Positions 43,582-52,944 of a stretch of 64,000 nucleotides of DNA are shown here, in pieces. Below the pieces are notes generated by a model, which saw only the letters and a program-made list of their open reading frames with translations, was not told the DNA's origin and ran no database searches. Position numbers and translations under genes: made by a program. This DNA comes from Flavobacterium agricola. Its GTDB lineage: Bacteria > Bacteroidota > Bacteroidia > Flavobacteriales > Flavobacteriaceae. The first letter of the stretch is position 1, and the number at the start of each line of letters is the position of its first letter. Where the stretch lies: the NCBI RefSeq assembly GCF_025919725.1, contig NZ_CP081495.1, positions 2,108,001 to 2,172,000 on the forward strand. The letters are read 5' to 3'.

Positions 43582-44562
43582 ATGGAGCAGCAAAATGCTA
43601 ACGATCAAGAAATTGATTTAGGCCAATTATTTGATAAAATTAAATCTGGGTTTGAATATCTGGGTGATCGCTTATTCGACTTAATTCTTTTCATCAAAAA
43701 GAACTTTATAATTCTTATTGCTTTATTAGCTATTGGTTTTGGTGTAGGTTCTTTTATAACCAAAAGCACTCGAGTTTACGAACAAAAAATAATTGTTTCT
43801 CCAAATTTTGGAAGCACTGAATATGTTTATGAACAAATTGCTTTAATCAACTCAAAAGTTAAAGCAAATGATTCTATATTTTTTAAAGTAATTGGAATTG
43901 AAAATTTTGCTGACATACAAAATATTACTATTACTCCAATTGTTGAAGTTTATCAATTTATTGATCAAAAACCTACCAACTTTGAAATGCTGAAATTATT
44001 AGCTCAAGGTGCAAAAGGTGATAAAATTGATGAAGTTTTAAACAACGAAACAACTAGTAAAAATTATACCAATCATTTAATTCATTTTACATCAAAAAAA
44101 ATAATTTCTAGAAAAGAAGTTGTTGAACCGTTATTAAATTACTTGAATAGCTCTAGATATTACATCGAGCTAATGAATTTAACGCAACTAAATATTGATA
44201 AGCAAATTACTGCTAACGATAGTATTTTAACTCAAGTAGATCGTATCATCAAACAATTTGCTAGTCATTCGTCTAACATAAATAAAGATAATCTTGTTTA
44301 TTATAATGACAACAATCAGGTAAACGAAATTATTAAACAAAAAAGTGCTATTGTTAACAAACTAGCAGAATTACAAATTCAGAAATTTAATTCTGATGTA
44401 ATTGTTAAAGAAGTAAGTACCGTACCTAACGCTCTTGTTATTAATACTAATTTTCAAAATTTAAAATTTATTTTACCCATAGCGTTTGTTTCGATTTTCA
44501 TTATCATCAAATTATTTTTGATTTTTTATAGAAATCAAATGCTTAAAAGAAATCAGTTATAA
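43582..44562 (+). CDS. Wzz-like polysaccharide chain-length regulator
   Basis: The 326-residue protein has two membrane helices, near residues 38-60 (FIILIALLAIGFGVGSFIT) and 292-313 (FILPIAFVSIFIIIKLFLIFY), flanking a long periplasmic region with helical stretches. This is the Wzz/polysaccharide co-polymerase topology. It has no kinase domain. It directly precedes the dTDP-rhamnose genes (last base overlapping rfbB), so it probably sets the length of O-antigen or capsule chains. Sequence motifs are weak; the call depends on topology and location. Confidence 0.72.
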   Translation: MEQQNANDQEIDLGQLFDKIKSGFEYLGDRLFDLILFIKKNFIILIALLAIGFGVGSFITKSTRVYEQKIIVSPNFGSTEYVYEQIALINSKVKANDSIFFKVIGIENFADIQNITITPIVEVYQFIDQKPTNFEMLKLLAQGAKGDKIDEVLNNETTSKNYTNHLIHFTSKKIISRKEVVEPLLNYLNSSRYYIELMNLTQLNIDKQITANDSILTQVDRIIKQFASHSSNINKDNLVYYNDNNQVNEIIKQKSAIVNKLAELQIQKFNSDVIVKEVSTVPNALVINTNFQNLKFILPIAFVSIFIIIKLFLIFYRNQMLKRNQL

Positions 44563-45575
44563 TGAAAAACATTTTAGTTACTGGTGGTGCCGGCTTTATT
44601 GGCGCAAACTTTGTTGAACATTTTGTTACCAATCATCCTGAATACAAAGTCATAAATCTTGACTTACTTACTTATGCAGGTGATATAAATAATCTGAAAG
44701 AAGTTGAAAAAGCACCAAATTATGAATTTATTCACGGTGACATATGTGACAAACATTTTATAGATAATCTTTTTAAAACCTATCAATTTTCTGACGTAAT
44801 TCATTTTGCTGCAGAAAGTCATGTAGATAACTCAATTACAGGCCCAGAAGCTTTTGTTAAAACAAACGTTTTAGGAACTTTTAATTTATTAGATGCTGCT
44901 CGTAATTTGTGGATGGAAAAACCCAACCAATATAAAGAAGCGTTTAAAAATTCTCGTTTCCATCATATTTCTACTGATGAGGTTTACGGAACTTTAGGTG
45001 AAACAGGTTTGTTTTTAGAAACAACCCCATACGCACCAAACAGCCCTTATTCAGCATCAAAAGCAGCATCAGACATGTTAGTTCGTAGTTATTTTCATAC
45101 ATATGGTATGAACGTTGTAACCACAAATTGCTCCAACAACTACGGACCAAAACAACATGACGAAAAATTAATTCCTACCATTATTCGCAAATGCCTTGCT
45201 GGCGAAAACATTCCAATTTATGGAGATGGCAAAAATGTTAGAGATTGGTTGTACGTGCTAGATCATTGCAAAGGCATAGAACTTGTTTTCTATAAAGGTA
45301 AAGCTGGAGAAACCTATAATATTGGAGGTAGAAACGAACGTAATAACTTACAAATTGTACATACAATTTGCGAATTATTAAATGAAATAGAACCGAAAAA
45401 AAACGGTACCTATCAAGAGCAAATAACTTTTGTTACCGACCGTCCGGGGCACGATTTACGTTATGCAATTGATGCAACAAAGCTGGAAACCGAATTAGGG
45501 TGGAAAGCTGATGAAAACTTTGAAACCGGAATTAAAAAAACCATTGCTTGGTACCTAAAAAAGTATAAAAACTAA
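44562..45575 (+). CDS. rfbB: dTDP-glucose 4,6-dehydratase
   Basis: The 337-residue enzyme converts dTDP-glucose to dTDP-4-keto-6-deoxyglucose, the second step of rhamnose synthesis. It is a short-chain dehydrogenase with NAD-binding VTGGAGFIGANFVEHF, FAAESHVDNSI, and the catalytic YSASKAASDMLV (Tyr and Lys). CSNNYGPKQHDEKLIPTII and GDGKNVRDWLYVLDH are strong RfbB markers. It overlaps the gene before and the rfbA start by one base each, so it is tightly coupled. Confidence 0.96.
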   Translation: MKNILVTGGAGFIGANFVEHFVTNHPEYKVINLDLLTYAGDINNLKEVEKAPNYEFIHGDICDKHFIDNLFKTYQFSDVIHFAAESHVDNSITGPEAFVKTNVLGTFNLLDAARNLWMEKPNQYKEAFKNSRFHHISTDEVYGTLGETGLFLETTPYAPNSPYSASKAASDMLVRSYFHTYGMNVVTTNCSNNYGPKQHDEKLIPTIIRKCLAGENIPIYGDGKNVRDWLYVLDHCKGIELVFYKGKAGETYNIGGRNERNNLQIVHTICELLNEIEPKKNGTYQEQITFVTDRPGHDLRYAIDATKLETELGWKADENFETGIKKTIAWYLKKYKN

Positions 45576-46435
45576 TGAAAGGAATTATTTTAGCCGGTGG
45601 CTCAGGAACCCGATTGCATCCCTTAACATTAGCCGTTAGTAAGCAGTTAATGCCAATTTATAACAAACCCATGATTTACTACCCGCTTTCAACTTTAATG
45701 TGGGCAGGGATCAACGAAATATTAATCATTTCAACACCGCACGATTTACCGCTGTTTCAAAAACTTTTAGGAAATGGAACAAGTTTAGGTTGTAAATTTG
45801 AATATGCAGTACAAGCAAAACCAAATGGGTTAGCCGAAGCTTTTATTATTGGAAAAGATTTTATTGGATCTGATAAAGTAGCACTTATTTTAGGAGATAA
45901 TATTTTTTACGGAACCGGATTAGCCGATTTATTAAAAGCGAACAACAACCCGAATGGCGGAATTATTTATGCCTATCACGTGCATGATCCAGAACGTTAC
46001 GGTGTAGTTGAATTTGATGCCAACGGTAAAGCCATTTCTATTGAAGAAAAACCGAAGCAACCTAAATCAAATTATGCCGTTCCAGGAATTTATTTTTACG
46101 ACAATGAAGTAGTAAAAATCGCTTCAGAAATTCAACCTTCGCAACGAGGTGAATTAGAAATTACCGACGTAAACCGTGTGTATTTGGAGAATGGAAAATT
46201 ACAAGTTTCAATTCTAGACCGTGGTACAGCTTGGCTAGATACCGGAACTTTTCAATCTCTTAATCAAGCCAGCCAATTTGTTCAGGTTGTAGAAGAACGT
46301 CAAGGATTATTAATTGGTGCTATTGAAGAAGCTGCCTACAAAATGGGCTTCATCAACAAAGAACAATATATAAAGTTAGCCGAACCTTTAGTTAAAGGCG
46401 GATACGGCCAACAACTTTTAAATGTATTAAATTAA
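45575..46435 (+). CDS. rfbA: Glucose-1-phosphate thymidylyltransferase
   Basis: The 286-residue enzyme makes dTDP-glucose from dTTP and glucose-1-phosphate. The nucleotide-binding signature GIILAGGSGTRLHPLTLAVSKQLMPIYNKPMIYYPLSTLM is present in full, and LILGDNIFYGTGL, VEFDANGKAISIEEKPKQPKSN-type and DRGTAWLDTGTFQSL motifs follow. It is the first enzyme of dTDP-rhamnose synthesis. It abuts rfbB and rfbC with no gap. Confidence 0.96.
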   Translation: MKGIILAGGSGTRLHPLTLAVSKQLMPIYNKPMIYYPLSTLMWAGINEILIISTPHDLPLFQKLLGNGTSLGCKFEYAVQAKPNGLAEAFIIGKDFIGSDKVALILGDNIFYGTGLADLLKANNNPNGGIIYAYHVHDPERYGVVEFDANGKAISIEEKPKQPKSNYAVPGIYFYDNEVVKIASEIQPSQRGELEITDVNRVYLENGKLQVSILDRGTAWLDTGTFQSLNQASQFVQVVEERQGLLIGAIEEAAYKMGFINKEQYIKLAEPLVKGGYGQQLLNVLN

Positions 46436-46987
46436 ATGAACTTTACAGAAACTCATCTTAAAGGATGTTATATCATAGAACCTCGTGTATTTAAAGATGT
46501 ACGAGGCTATTTTTTTGAAAGTTATAATGAAAAGGTTTTTAACGAAGGGGTTAATGTCAAAGTAAACTTTGTGCAAGACAATCAATCGTTTTCAAGCAAA
46601 GGTGTTTTACGCGGTTTACATTACCAAACAGGTGCACATGCACAAGCAAAACTTGTACGAGTTTTATCAGGATCTGTTTTAGACGTTGCCGTAGATATAA
46701 GACCAGAATCTGAAACATACGGTCAATATGTAGCTGTAGAATTGACTGCTGAGAATCAGAAGCAATTATTTATTCCGCGTGGTTTTGCTCACGGCTTTGT
46801 AGTACTATCTGAAACAGCATCATTTTTTTATAAATGTGATAATTTTTACAACAAAGAATCCGAAGGCGGAATTATTTACAATTGCCCAGAAATTGGAGTT
46901 GATTGGCAATTACCAGTAACCGATTTTCTAGTTTCTGAAAAAGATGCCATTTTACCCAATCTATCAAAAGCAAAAAAAATATGGTAG
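46436..46987 (+). CDS. rfbC: dTDP-4-dehydrorhamnose 3,5-epimerase
   Basis: The 183-residue cupin-type enzyme epimerises dTDP-4-keto-6-deoxyglucose. Markers are EPRVFKDVRGYFFESYNEKVF, FVQDNQSFSSKGVLRGLHYQ with the catalytic histidine, VRVLSGSVLDVAVDIRPES, and FIPRGFAHGFVVLSETASFFYKC. It starts directly after the rfbA stop and overlaps rfbD by seven bases. Confidence 0.95.
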   Translation: MNFTETHLKGCYIIEPRVFKDVRGYFFESYNEKVFNEGVNVKVNFVQDNQSFSSKGVLRGLHYQTGAHAQAKLVRVLSGSVLDVAVDIRPESETYGQYVAVELTAENQKQLFIPRGFAHGFVVLSETASFFYKCDNFYNKESEGGIIYNCPEIGVDWQLPVTDFLVSEKDAILPNLSKAKKIW

Positions 46988-47829
46988 TTTTAGTTACCGG
47001 TGCTAACGGACAATTGGGGCAATCTATTCAAAAAATAGCATCAACTTATACAAACATTCAATTTGTGTTTTGTAATTCACAACAGCTTGATATTACAGAC
47101 CTAGCCAATTGCCAAACTATTTTTAAACAATATAAACCGGATTATTGCATTAATACCGCTGCATACACAGCAGTTGATAAAGCTGAGACAGAAACCGCGC
47201 AAGCATTTGAGGTAAATGTTACTGGCTCGGCCAATTTAGCTAACGTTAGTAAAGAATTTAATACGGTATTACTACATGTTTCTACCGATTTTGTTTTTGA
47301 CGGAACAAAAACTAAACCGTATAAAGAAACAGATAAACCTAACCCAACCAGCGTTTATGGTCAAACCAAGTTAGAAGGGGAGCAAGCCATAAAAAATACT
47401 TGGGAGAAAAGTTATATTGTTAGAACCTCATGGGTTTTTTCGGAGTTTGGAAACAACTTTTTAAAAACTATGATCCGATTAGGTTCAGATCGTGATGAAA
47501 TAAACGTTGTAAACGATCAAACCGGTATTCCAACCTACGCACCAGATTTAGCTTATGCCTTATTGCGCATTTGCGAAGAAGATGCAAAAGCCGCAACCAA
47601 TTTGTACGGTATTTACAACTTTAGTAATTCCGAATCATGTACTTGGTTTGAGTTTGCTCAGGCTATTTTCAATACCAATCAAATACAATGTAAAGTAAAT
47701 CCGATTCCTACATCAGCTTATCCAACAGCTGCAAAAAGGCCATCGTACAGCGTTTTAGATACAACTAAAATTCAAGAAACTTTTTCGCTTCAAATTCCAT
47801 CTTGGAAAAATCATATCAAACTAATATAA
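46981..47829 (+). CDS. rfbD: dTDP-4-dehydrorhamnose reductase
   Basis: The 282-residue enzyme performs the NAD(P)H-dependent final step to dTDP-L-rhamnose. It shows VVLVTGANGQLGQSIQKIA, NTAAYTAVDKAETE, LHVSTDFVFDGTKTKPYKETD and SVYGQTKLEGEQAI with the catalytic Tyr and Lys. The full rfbBACD set is thus present and would supply rhamnose for surface glycans. A terminator follows. Confidence 0.95.
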   Translation: MVVLVTGANGQLGQSIQKIASTYTNIQFVFCNSQQLDITDLANCQTIFKQYKPDYCINTAAYTAVDKAETETAQAFEVNVTGSANLANVSKEFNTVLLHVSTDFVFDGTKTKPYKETDKPNPTSVYGQTKLEGEQAIKNTWEKSYIVRTSWVFSEFGNNFLKTMIRLGSDRDEINVVNDQTGIPTYAPDLAYALLRICEEDAKAATNLYGIYNFSNSESCTWFEFAQAIFNTNQIQCKVNPIPTSAYPTAAKRPSYSVLDTTKIQETFSLQIPSWKNHIKLI

Positions 47830-47860
47830 AAATCTGCACTAATCCCGCAGATTTTTTTTA
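47828..47860 (+). terminator. Terminator of the rhamnose operon
   Basis: AAAATCTGC and GCAGATTTT form a stem around an eight-base loop followed by a T-tract. Confidence 0.8.
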
Positions 47861-47916
47861 TATCTATACAAGCAATTAAAAAACAGCACTTTCGTTTGCA
47901 TTATAAACCATTTTAT

Positions 47917-48465
47917 ATGAATAACAAGAAAGAAATTGTGCTGGATATGATAGAACAGCATATTCCGTACTTACTACAAAGAGCGCGTTATTTATTACCC
48001 AATATTGAAGATGCTGAAGATGTGGTTCAGGATGTTTTTTTAGCTGCTTACGAAGGCATTGATAAGTACAAAGGCGATGGGCAGGTTAAAACTTGGCTTT
48101 CTAGCATCTTAAATTATAAAGTTGCCGATTATTACAGAAAAAAATACAAACAACCCGGAAAAATAAGCTTGAATTCGTATTTTGACGAAGATGGACAATG
48201 GAAAACCAATGAATTTTTAAAAACATGGGATGAAATAGATACGGGGTATTTTAACGATCCGGCTTTTAAAAATGCGTTTGAACATTGTATTGAAAATTTG
48301 CCCGAAAAATGGAGCGTTCCGGTTAAGTTGTATTATTTAGAAGAAAAGAAATCGGACTTTGTTAGTCAGGAATTAGGAATAAACACGACTAATTTATGGA
48401 AGATTTTGCAGCGCGCGCGCTTGCAACTTAAAGATTGTTTAGATTCTAAATGGTTTAATCACTAA
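47917..48465 (+). CDS. ECF-type RNA polymerase sigma factor
   Basis: The protein of about 182 residues has sigma region 2 (ARYLLPNIEDAEDVVQDVFLAAYEG, TWLSSILNYKVADYYRKK) and region 4 (NLPEKWSVPVKLYYLEEKK, VSQELGINTTNLWKILQRARLQLKDCL). It would direct RNA polymerase to stress promoters. I choose ATG 47917 (MNNKKEIV) over the in-frame ATG at 47896, as it fits the family length. It is followed ten bases later by a zinc-finger anti-sigma candidate, then by RclC-like and MsrAB genes, so it likely answers oxidants in the envelope. Confidence 0.9.
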   Translation: MNNKKEIVLDMIEQHIPYLLQRARYLLPNIEDAEDVVQDVFLAAYEGIDKYKGDGQVKTWLSSILNYKVADYYRKKYKQPGKISLNSYFDEDGQWKTNEFLKTWDEIDTGYFNDPAFKNAFEHCIENLPEKWSVPVKLYYLEEKKSDFVSQELGINTTNLWKILQRARLQLKDCLDSKWFNH

Positions 48466-48475
48466 TTCAGAAATT

Positions 48476-48748
48476 ATGATACAAAATATATTGCATAAGC
48501 TATTTCTATCATGCAACCAAGCAACTTTACGAATGGAGCGAGATACAGCAAATCAATTATCAACTTTACAGAAAATAAGGTTGAAATCGCATCTTGCTTT
48601 ATGTAAAAATTGCAAAACATATCACAAAAAGGTTTTAATCATGGATGCGCAGCTTCAAAAAGTAAACTTATCTCAAAACCAAAGCACTCAAACGGAACTT
48701 GAAGCTTTAAAACAGAAAGTTAAAAAATCTATTCTTGAAAAAAATTAA
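48476..48748 (+). CDS. Putative anti-sigma factor with zinc-finger motif
   Basis: The 90-residue protein has no membrane helix. It contains the His-(x3)-Cys-(x2)-Cys pattern HLALCKNC of the zf-HC2/ZAS anti-sigma domain, preceded by a conserved leucine- and threonine-rich segment (CNQATLRMERD). In this family the zinc site may respond to oxidation, releasing the sigma factor. It lies right after the ECF sigma gene and before the RclC-like gene. The call is by motif and position; a longer membrane-bound sensor is absent. Confidence 0.72.
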   Translation: MIQNILHKLFLSCNQATLRMERDTANQLSTLQKIRLKSHLALCKNCKTYHKKVLIMDAQLQKVNLSQNQSTQTELEALKQKVKKSILEKN

Positions 48749-48823
48749 AAAAAATTGTCAGGATGTTTTTTTAGGAGCGACAATAGTAAAAAATTAATCG
48801 AATACAAATTTAAAACTTTTGTT

Positions 48824-49282
48824 ATGAAAGCATTATCAGATAAAAACAACCTTACTTTTGGATTTTACATCTCATTATTTGGCACCGTACTTATTTTACT
48901 TTGGGTAGGTTTATTTAAATTTACGAATATAGAAGCAAATGCCATTCAAAATTTAGTAGAAAACCATCCGTTAACCTTTTGGATGTACGATGTTTTTAGC
49001 GTTCAAACCGTTTCGAACTTAGTAGGAATTTTTGAAATTGTTGTAGCTTTACTACTTATATGGGGGTTAAAAGATATTCGCGTAGCACGAATAGCAGCCA
49101 TTGGTTTACTTATTATTTTTGGCACAACCTTAAGCTATTTATTTACAACACCAGGCATAAACAGAACGGTAAGCGGAGAACCCTTTATTACAAACTTTTT
49201 TATTACTGATTTCTTTATATTAAAAGATATTATGTATTTAGGATTTGCAGTAACTTTACTACAACTCGCAAATAAAAAATAA
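48824..49282 (+). CDS. RclC/YkgB-like DUF417 membrane protein
   Basis: The protein of about 152 residues has four hydrophobic helices and matches the DUF417 (YkgB/RclC) family: FGFYISLFGTVLILLWVGLFKFTNIEANAIQNLVENHPL, then FEIVVALLLIWGL and FFITDFFILKDIMYLGFAV. In Escherichia coli RclC protects against reactive chlorine. ATG 48824 (MKALSDKN) is preferred over an earlier ATG at 48755 that would add 23 unusual residues. It is two bases before the msrAB start, so the two are coupled. Confidence 0.8.
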   Translation: MKALSDKNNLTFGFYISLFGTVLILLWVGLFKFTNIEANAIQNLVENHPLTFWMYDVFSVQTVSNLVGIFEIVVALLLIWGLKDIRVARIAAIGLLIIFGTTLSYLFTTPGINRTVSGEPFITNFFITDFFILKDIMYLGFAVTLLQLANKK

Positions 49283-49284
49283 TT

Positions 49285-50412
49285 ATGAAAAAAATATTAG
49301 TTTTAGCCTTTGCGGTAGTTGGTGGCATATTATTGGCCAACTTTCAATTTCGTAGTAACGATAACTATGAATTAATCGCAAATACAAATACAGTTAGCGA
49401 ACAAGCTATTGATTACAATTCAACCATTGATTCAGCTATTAATAAAAACGATCAGGTAATTTACTTTGCCGGAGGTTGCTTTTGGGGAACAGAACATTTC
49501 TTTAAACAAATTAGAGGGGTAAAACAAACCACCGTTGGTTACGGCAACAGTGCTATTAAAAACCCAACTTACAACCAAGTTGTAACCGGAAAAACAGGTG
49601 CTGCCGAAACGGTTAAATTAGTTTATAACCCGAACGAAGTAAGTTTAGGTTTATTAATTGATGAATATTTTAAAACCATCGATCCAACAAGTTTAAATAA
49701 ACAAGGTAACGATATTGGAACGCAATACAGAACTGGAATTTATTATGCAGATGCAAGTCAGAAAGCAATTATAGAACAAAAAATAGCGGAGTTAGCTAAA
49801 AAATATAGACAAAAAATAGCGATTGAAGTGCAGCCTATTTCTAATTTTTATGATGCAGAAACCTACCATCAAGATTATTTAGATAAGAATCCGAACGGAT
49901 ACTGCCACATTCCGAAAAAGCTTTTTGAAGAAGCGAAAAAGGCTAATCCGGTACAAAACAAAACGAGCTATGTAAAACCAGATCAAGCGACCTTAAAAAA
50001 ACAATTAACGCCGTTGCAATACAACGTGACGCAAAATGGCGCTACCGAACGTGCTTATGCTAACGAATACGATCAGGAATTTAGAGAAGGTATTTATGTA
50101 GATATTACAACTGGAGAACCGCTTTTTATTTCGGCAGATAAATTCGATGCCGGCTGCGGATGGCCAAGTTTTTCTAAACCAATTAATAAAAATTTAATTA
50201 AGGAATTGGATGATAATTCATACGGAATGCGTCGTACAGAAGTAAAAAGCAAAACTGGTAATGCACATTTAGGTCATGTTTTTAACGACGGACCAAAAGA
50301 TAAAGGCGGATTACGCTATTGTATTAATAGCGCTTCTTTAAACTTTATTCCTAAAGCTGAAATGAAAGCAAAAGGTTATGGCACTTATTTAAGCTTGTTA
50401 GATAAAAAATAG
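49285..50412 (+). CDS. msrAB: Fused peptide methionine sulfoxide reductase MsrA-MsrB, exported
   Basis: The 375-residue protein repairs oxidised methionine. It starts with a signal or anchor segment (ILVLAFAVVGGILLANF), so it acts outside the cytoplasm. The MsrA domain (about residues 55-205) carries the active site VIYFAGGCFWGTEHFF and HQDYLDKNPNGYCHIPK. The MsrB domain (about 228-370) carries CGWPSFSKPI, GHVFNDGP and the catalytic RYCINSASLNF. CxxC zinc sites usual in many MsrB proteins are lacking. The gene ends the sigma, anti-sigma, RclC-like operon and has its own terminator. Confidence 0.95.
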   Translation: MKKILVLAFAVVGGILLANFQFRSNDNYELIANTNTVSEQAIDYNSTIDSAINKNDQVIYFAGGCFWGTEHFFKQIRGVKQTTVGYGNSAIKNPTYNQVVTGKTGAAETVKLVYNPNEVSLGLLIDEYFKTIDPTSLNKQGNDIGTQYRTGIYYADASQKAIIEQKIAELAKKYRQKIAIEVQPISNFYDAETYHQDYLDKNPNGYCHIPKKLFEEAKKANPVQNKTSYVKPDQATLKKQLTPLQYNVTQNGATERAYANEYDQEFREGIYVDITTGEPLFISADKFDAGCGWPSFSKPINKNLIKELDDNSYGMRRTEVKSKTGNAHLGHVFNDGPKDKGGLRYCINSASLNFIPKAEMKAKGYGTYLSLLDKK

Positions 50413-50443
50413 GATAAAAGGCAGTATTTAAACTGCCTTTTTC
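50413..50443 (+). terminator. Terminator after msrAB
   Basis: AAAAGGCAGTTT-like arms (AAAAGGCAGT and ACTGCCTTTT) around a short loop are followed by a T-rich run. Confidence 0.8.
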
Positions 50444-50526
50444 TATTGAGTAACAATCAGAAAACAAAATATTAATCGTTTCAGTTAATATTATGTTTTT
50501 AAAGTGTTATTTTTGAAAAAAAACTA

Positions 50527-51537
50527 ATGCCTACAAATACTTTTGCTCCGCTATTTAGCATAATTATACCTGTATATAACGTTGAAAAATATCTTGAAAA
50601 ATGTCTTCAAAGTATCTTAAATCAAACGTTTGAAGATTACGAGTTGATTATAGTTAATGACGGATCTATCGACTCTAGTGGAAGTATTTGCCAGCTTTTT
50701 TTAACAAAATTCAAAAATTCTAAATATTTTTATCAAGAAAATGCAGGTGCAGCGATTGCTAGAAATAATGGTCTAAAAAAAGCTATTGGAGAGTATATAA
50801 TTTTTATTGATTCTGATGATTATTTATTTGATAATAATGCATTAAAAGATATAGCCAACCTAATTAAAGAAAAAAACTATCCTGATGTAATATTACATAA
50901 AGAAACACGAATTTCTCCAAACGGTAGAATTTTCCCCCCTCACTTTGACAATAAGATCTATAATCATTCTTTTAAAAAAGAAGCTAAAGTCTTAATTAAC
51001 AATGGTTTTTTTAAAGCCTCTCCTTGTGATAAAATAGTTAGACGAGAACTTTTAATAAATAATAATATATTTTTTCCTCCAGGCTTAAAAGCTGAAGATA
51101 TGGAATGGACTGCAAACCTTATGTTATCTTTAAATACCTTTTGTTGTTTTCCTAACTCATTTTATATGTATAGACATTTTAGAGAAGGTTCTCAGTCTAA
51201 TACAATAAATAAAACTGTCATAACAGATGTTTATTTGATGTTATCAAGAAGTTGCTCTAAACAATTAAGTAAAGAAGACATTGAACTTATTAATCATTTT
51301 TGGGCTGATCATTATTGTTTATTACTAATTCATTTTAACTTATTAAAGAATTCTCTTGAAAAGGAGAAAATTAATGACATAAAAAACTTATCATATCTTT
51401 TAGCAACTAATTCAACCAAAAATGTAAGTAAACTTAATAAAGCATATAGCTTATTAGGCTTTAACTTAACTGTCATATTTCTAAAATTATATATGATAGT
51501 TAATAATTTTCTTAAAAAGAGAAAAAATTATAATTAA
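50527..51537 (+). CDS. Family 2 glycosyltransferase
   Basis: The 336-residue protein has a GT-A fold glycosyltransferase domain. The N-terminal FSIIIPVYNVEKYLEKCLQS and VNDGSIDSSG motifs, the QENAGAAIARNNGL segment, and the DxD in FIDSDDYL are standard GT2 features. The C-terminal third is helical and hydrophobic in places. It is the first gene of an AT-rich glycan block. Donor and acceptor sugars are unknown. Confidence 0.9.
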   Translation: MPTNTFAPLFSIIIPVYNVEKYLEKCLQSILNQTFEDYELIIVNDGSIDSSGSICQLFLTKFKNSKYFYQENAGAAIARNNGLKKAIGEYIIFIDSDDYLFDNNALKDIANLIKEKNYPDVILHKETRISPNGRIFPPHFDNKIYNHSFKKEAKVLINNGFFKASPCDKIVRRELLINNNIFFPPGLKAEDMEWTANLMLSLNTFCCFPNSFYMYRHFREGSQSNTINKTVITDVYLMLSRSCSKQLSKEDIELINHFWADHYCLLLIHFNLLKNSLEKEKINDIKNLSYLLATNSTKNVSKLNKAYSLLGFNLTVIFLKLYMIVNNFLKKRKNYN

Positions 51538-51543
51538 ATATTT

Positions 51544-52944
51544 ATGAAATTAAAAATTATTATAACTTTTCTATTTACAATTGGATTGTTTTTAATACCA
51601 TTTAATAAAGTAGAGGTGTTGCCTTTTTTGGGAGAGTTTAGAAATGAATCTTCAATCGTATTTTTTCTTTTAGCCTTTTTTGTATTAATTATATACTACT
51701 GGTTATCAGGTAAAATACATCTTCCGTTTAAAAATAATTTATTTCAATTAGTTCTAATGTTTATTATTTGGTGCCTACTAAGCACTGTATTTAACTTTTT
51801 TGATATTCGTTTTTATTATTTTAAACAAACTGATGGAATCACAAGGTTTATAAAACAATATATTTCTCTTATAATATCAGGTCTAGTATGCTTTAATTTA
51901 TATTGGTTTGTTCTAAAGGATAAAAGAAATGATGAGATTTTAAAATACATTAGAAAGATATTTTTGTATTCTTTAATCTTTGCTTCTATTTACGGCTCTT
52001 TAGAAATTTTTGTTTCATATTTTAAAATTAATTTTTTTACTCCTCTATTTAATTTACTTTCTCATCTTCCTTTTCTTAACAATAACATTTACAATACAGG
52101 AAGAATTTCAAGCGTATCTCAAGAGCCTCCTTTTTTAGCGATTTATTTAATTACAATTGCTAGCTGGATGTTTAGCTATATAATTACAAGCAAGAGTAAA
52201 TTTCGTTTCCTCCCAACAATAGCTATTATTGTCTTAACGTTTTTTTCGGGGTCTAGAACTGCTCTAGCAATTGTATCTATCCAGTTTATTATTTTTATAT
52301 ATTTTTTATATTCTATTTTTGGTTACAAAAAATTAATATTTAATTCTTTTAAAATTGCTTTCTTTTGCTTGGCTATTGGGTTTGTAATTTTTGGTTCCAA
52401 ATTTTATGACGCAATTAATGAAAAAGTAAAATCATTAAACTTTGTTGAAAATATGACTTCAAGTATATCCAACAAGAGTAGGTTTGGAATGCAATATACT
52501 TCTTTATTAGTTTTTTCTGAAAATCCAATTCTTGGCGTTGGTTTGGGTCAGCAAGCATTTGTAGCTAAAGATAAATACCCTGATTGGGCAACAGAAGATA
52601 ATTATGAGTTTGAGCATTATTACCTAAATGAAAACAATACTTCTTTTCCTCCTAGTTTTAACCTTTATACAAGAATTTTAGCAGAACTAGGCATAATTGG
52701 ATTTATAATATTTGTTTACTTAGAATTTTTAATCATAAAAAACACCTTAACCTTACTAAAAAAAGATAATACATTTTTAGGAAAAGTTCTGGCAATTAAT
52801 CTTCTTATTTCATTCATAGGGTTATTCATAAATTGGTTACAGTTTGACTCTTTTAGGATTTATGGTGTGTGGATTTTTATTGCAATACTTATAATTTATC
52901 AAAAAAACTATGAACAAAACAGTCGTATTAATTCCTCATTATAA
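51544..52944 (+). CDS. O-antigen polymerase/ligase-like membrane protein (Wzy/WaaL family), first copy
   Basis: The 466-residue protein has about twelve membrane helices and a long loop in the C-terminal half, the layout of O-antigen polymerases and ligases. The ENPILGVGLGQQAFV motif and the loop containing NNTSFPPSFNLYTRILAELGIIGF are typical of the Wzy_C domain. It probably polymerises repeat units or joins glycan to a carrier outside the membrane. It starts six bases after the first glycosyltransferase and its end overlaps the next gene by 35 bases. Codons are visibly AT-rich. Confidence 0.85.
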   Translation: MKLKIIITFLFTIGLFLIPFNKVEVLPFLGEFRNESSIVFFLLAFFVLIIYYWLSGKIHLPFKNNLFQLVLMFIIWCLLSTVFNFFDIRFYYFKQTDGITRFIKQYISLIISGLVCFNLYWFVLKDKRNDEILKYIRKIFLYSLIFASIYGSLEIFVSYFKINFFTPLFNLLSHLPFLNNNIYNTGRISSVSQEPPFLAIYLITIASWMFSYIITSKSKFRFLPTIAIIVLTFFSGSRTALAIVSIQFIIFIYFLYSIFGYKKLIFNSFKIAFFCLAIGFVIFGSKFYDAINEKVKSLNFVENMTSSISNKSRFGMQYTSLLVFSENPILGVGLGQQAFVAKDKYPDWATEDNYEFEHYYLNENNTSFPPSFNLYTRILAELGIIGFIIFVYLEFLIIKNTLTLLKKDNTFLGKVLAINLLISFIGLFINWLQFDSFRIYGVWIFIAILIIYQKNYEQNSRINSSL

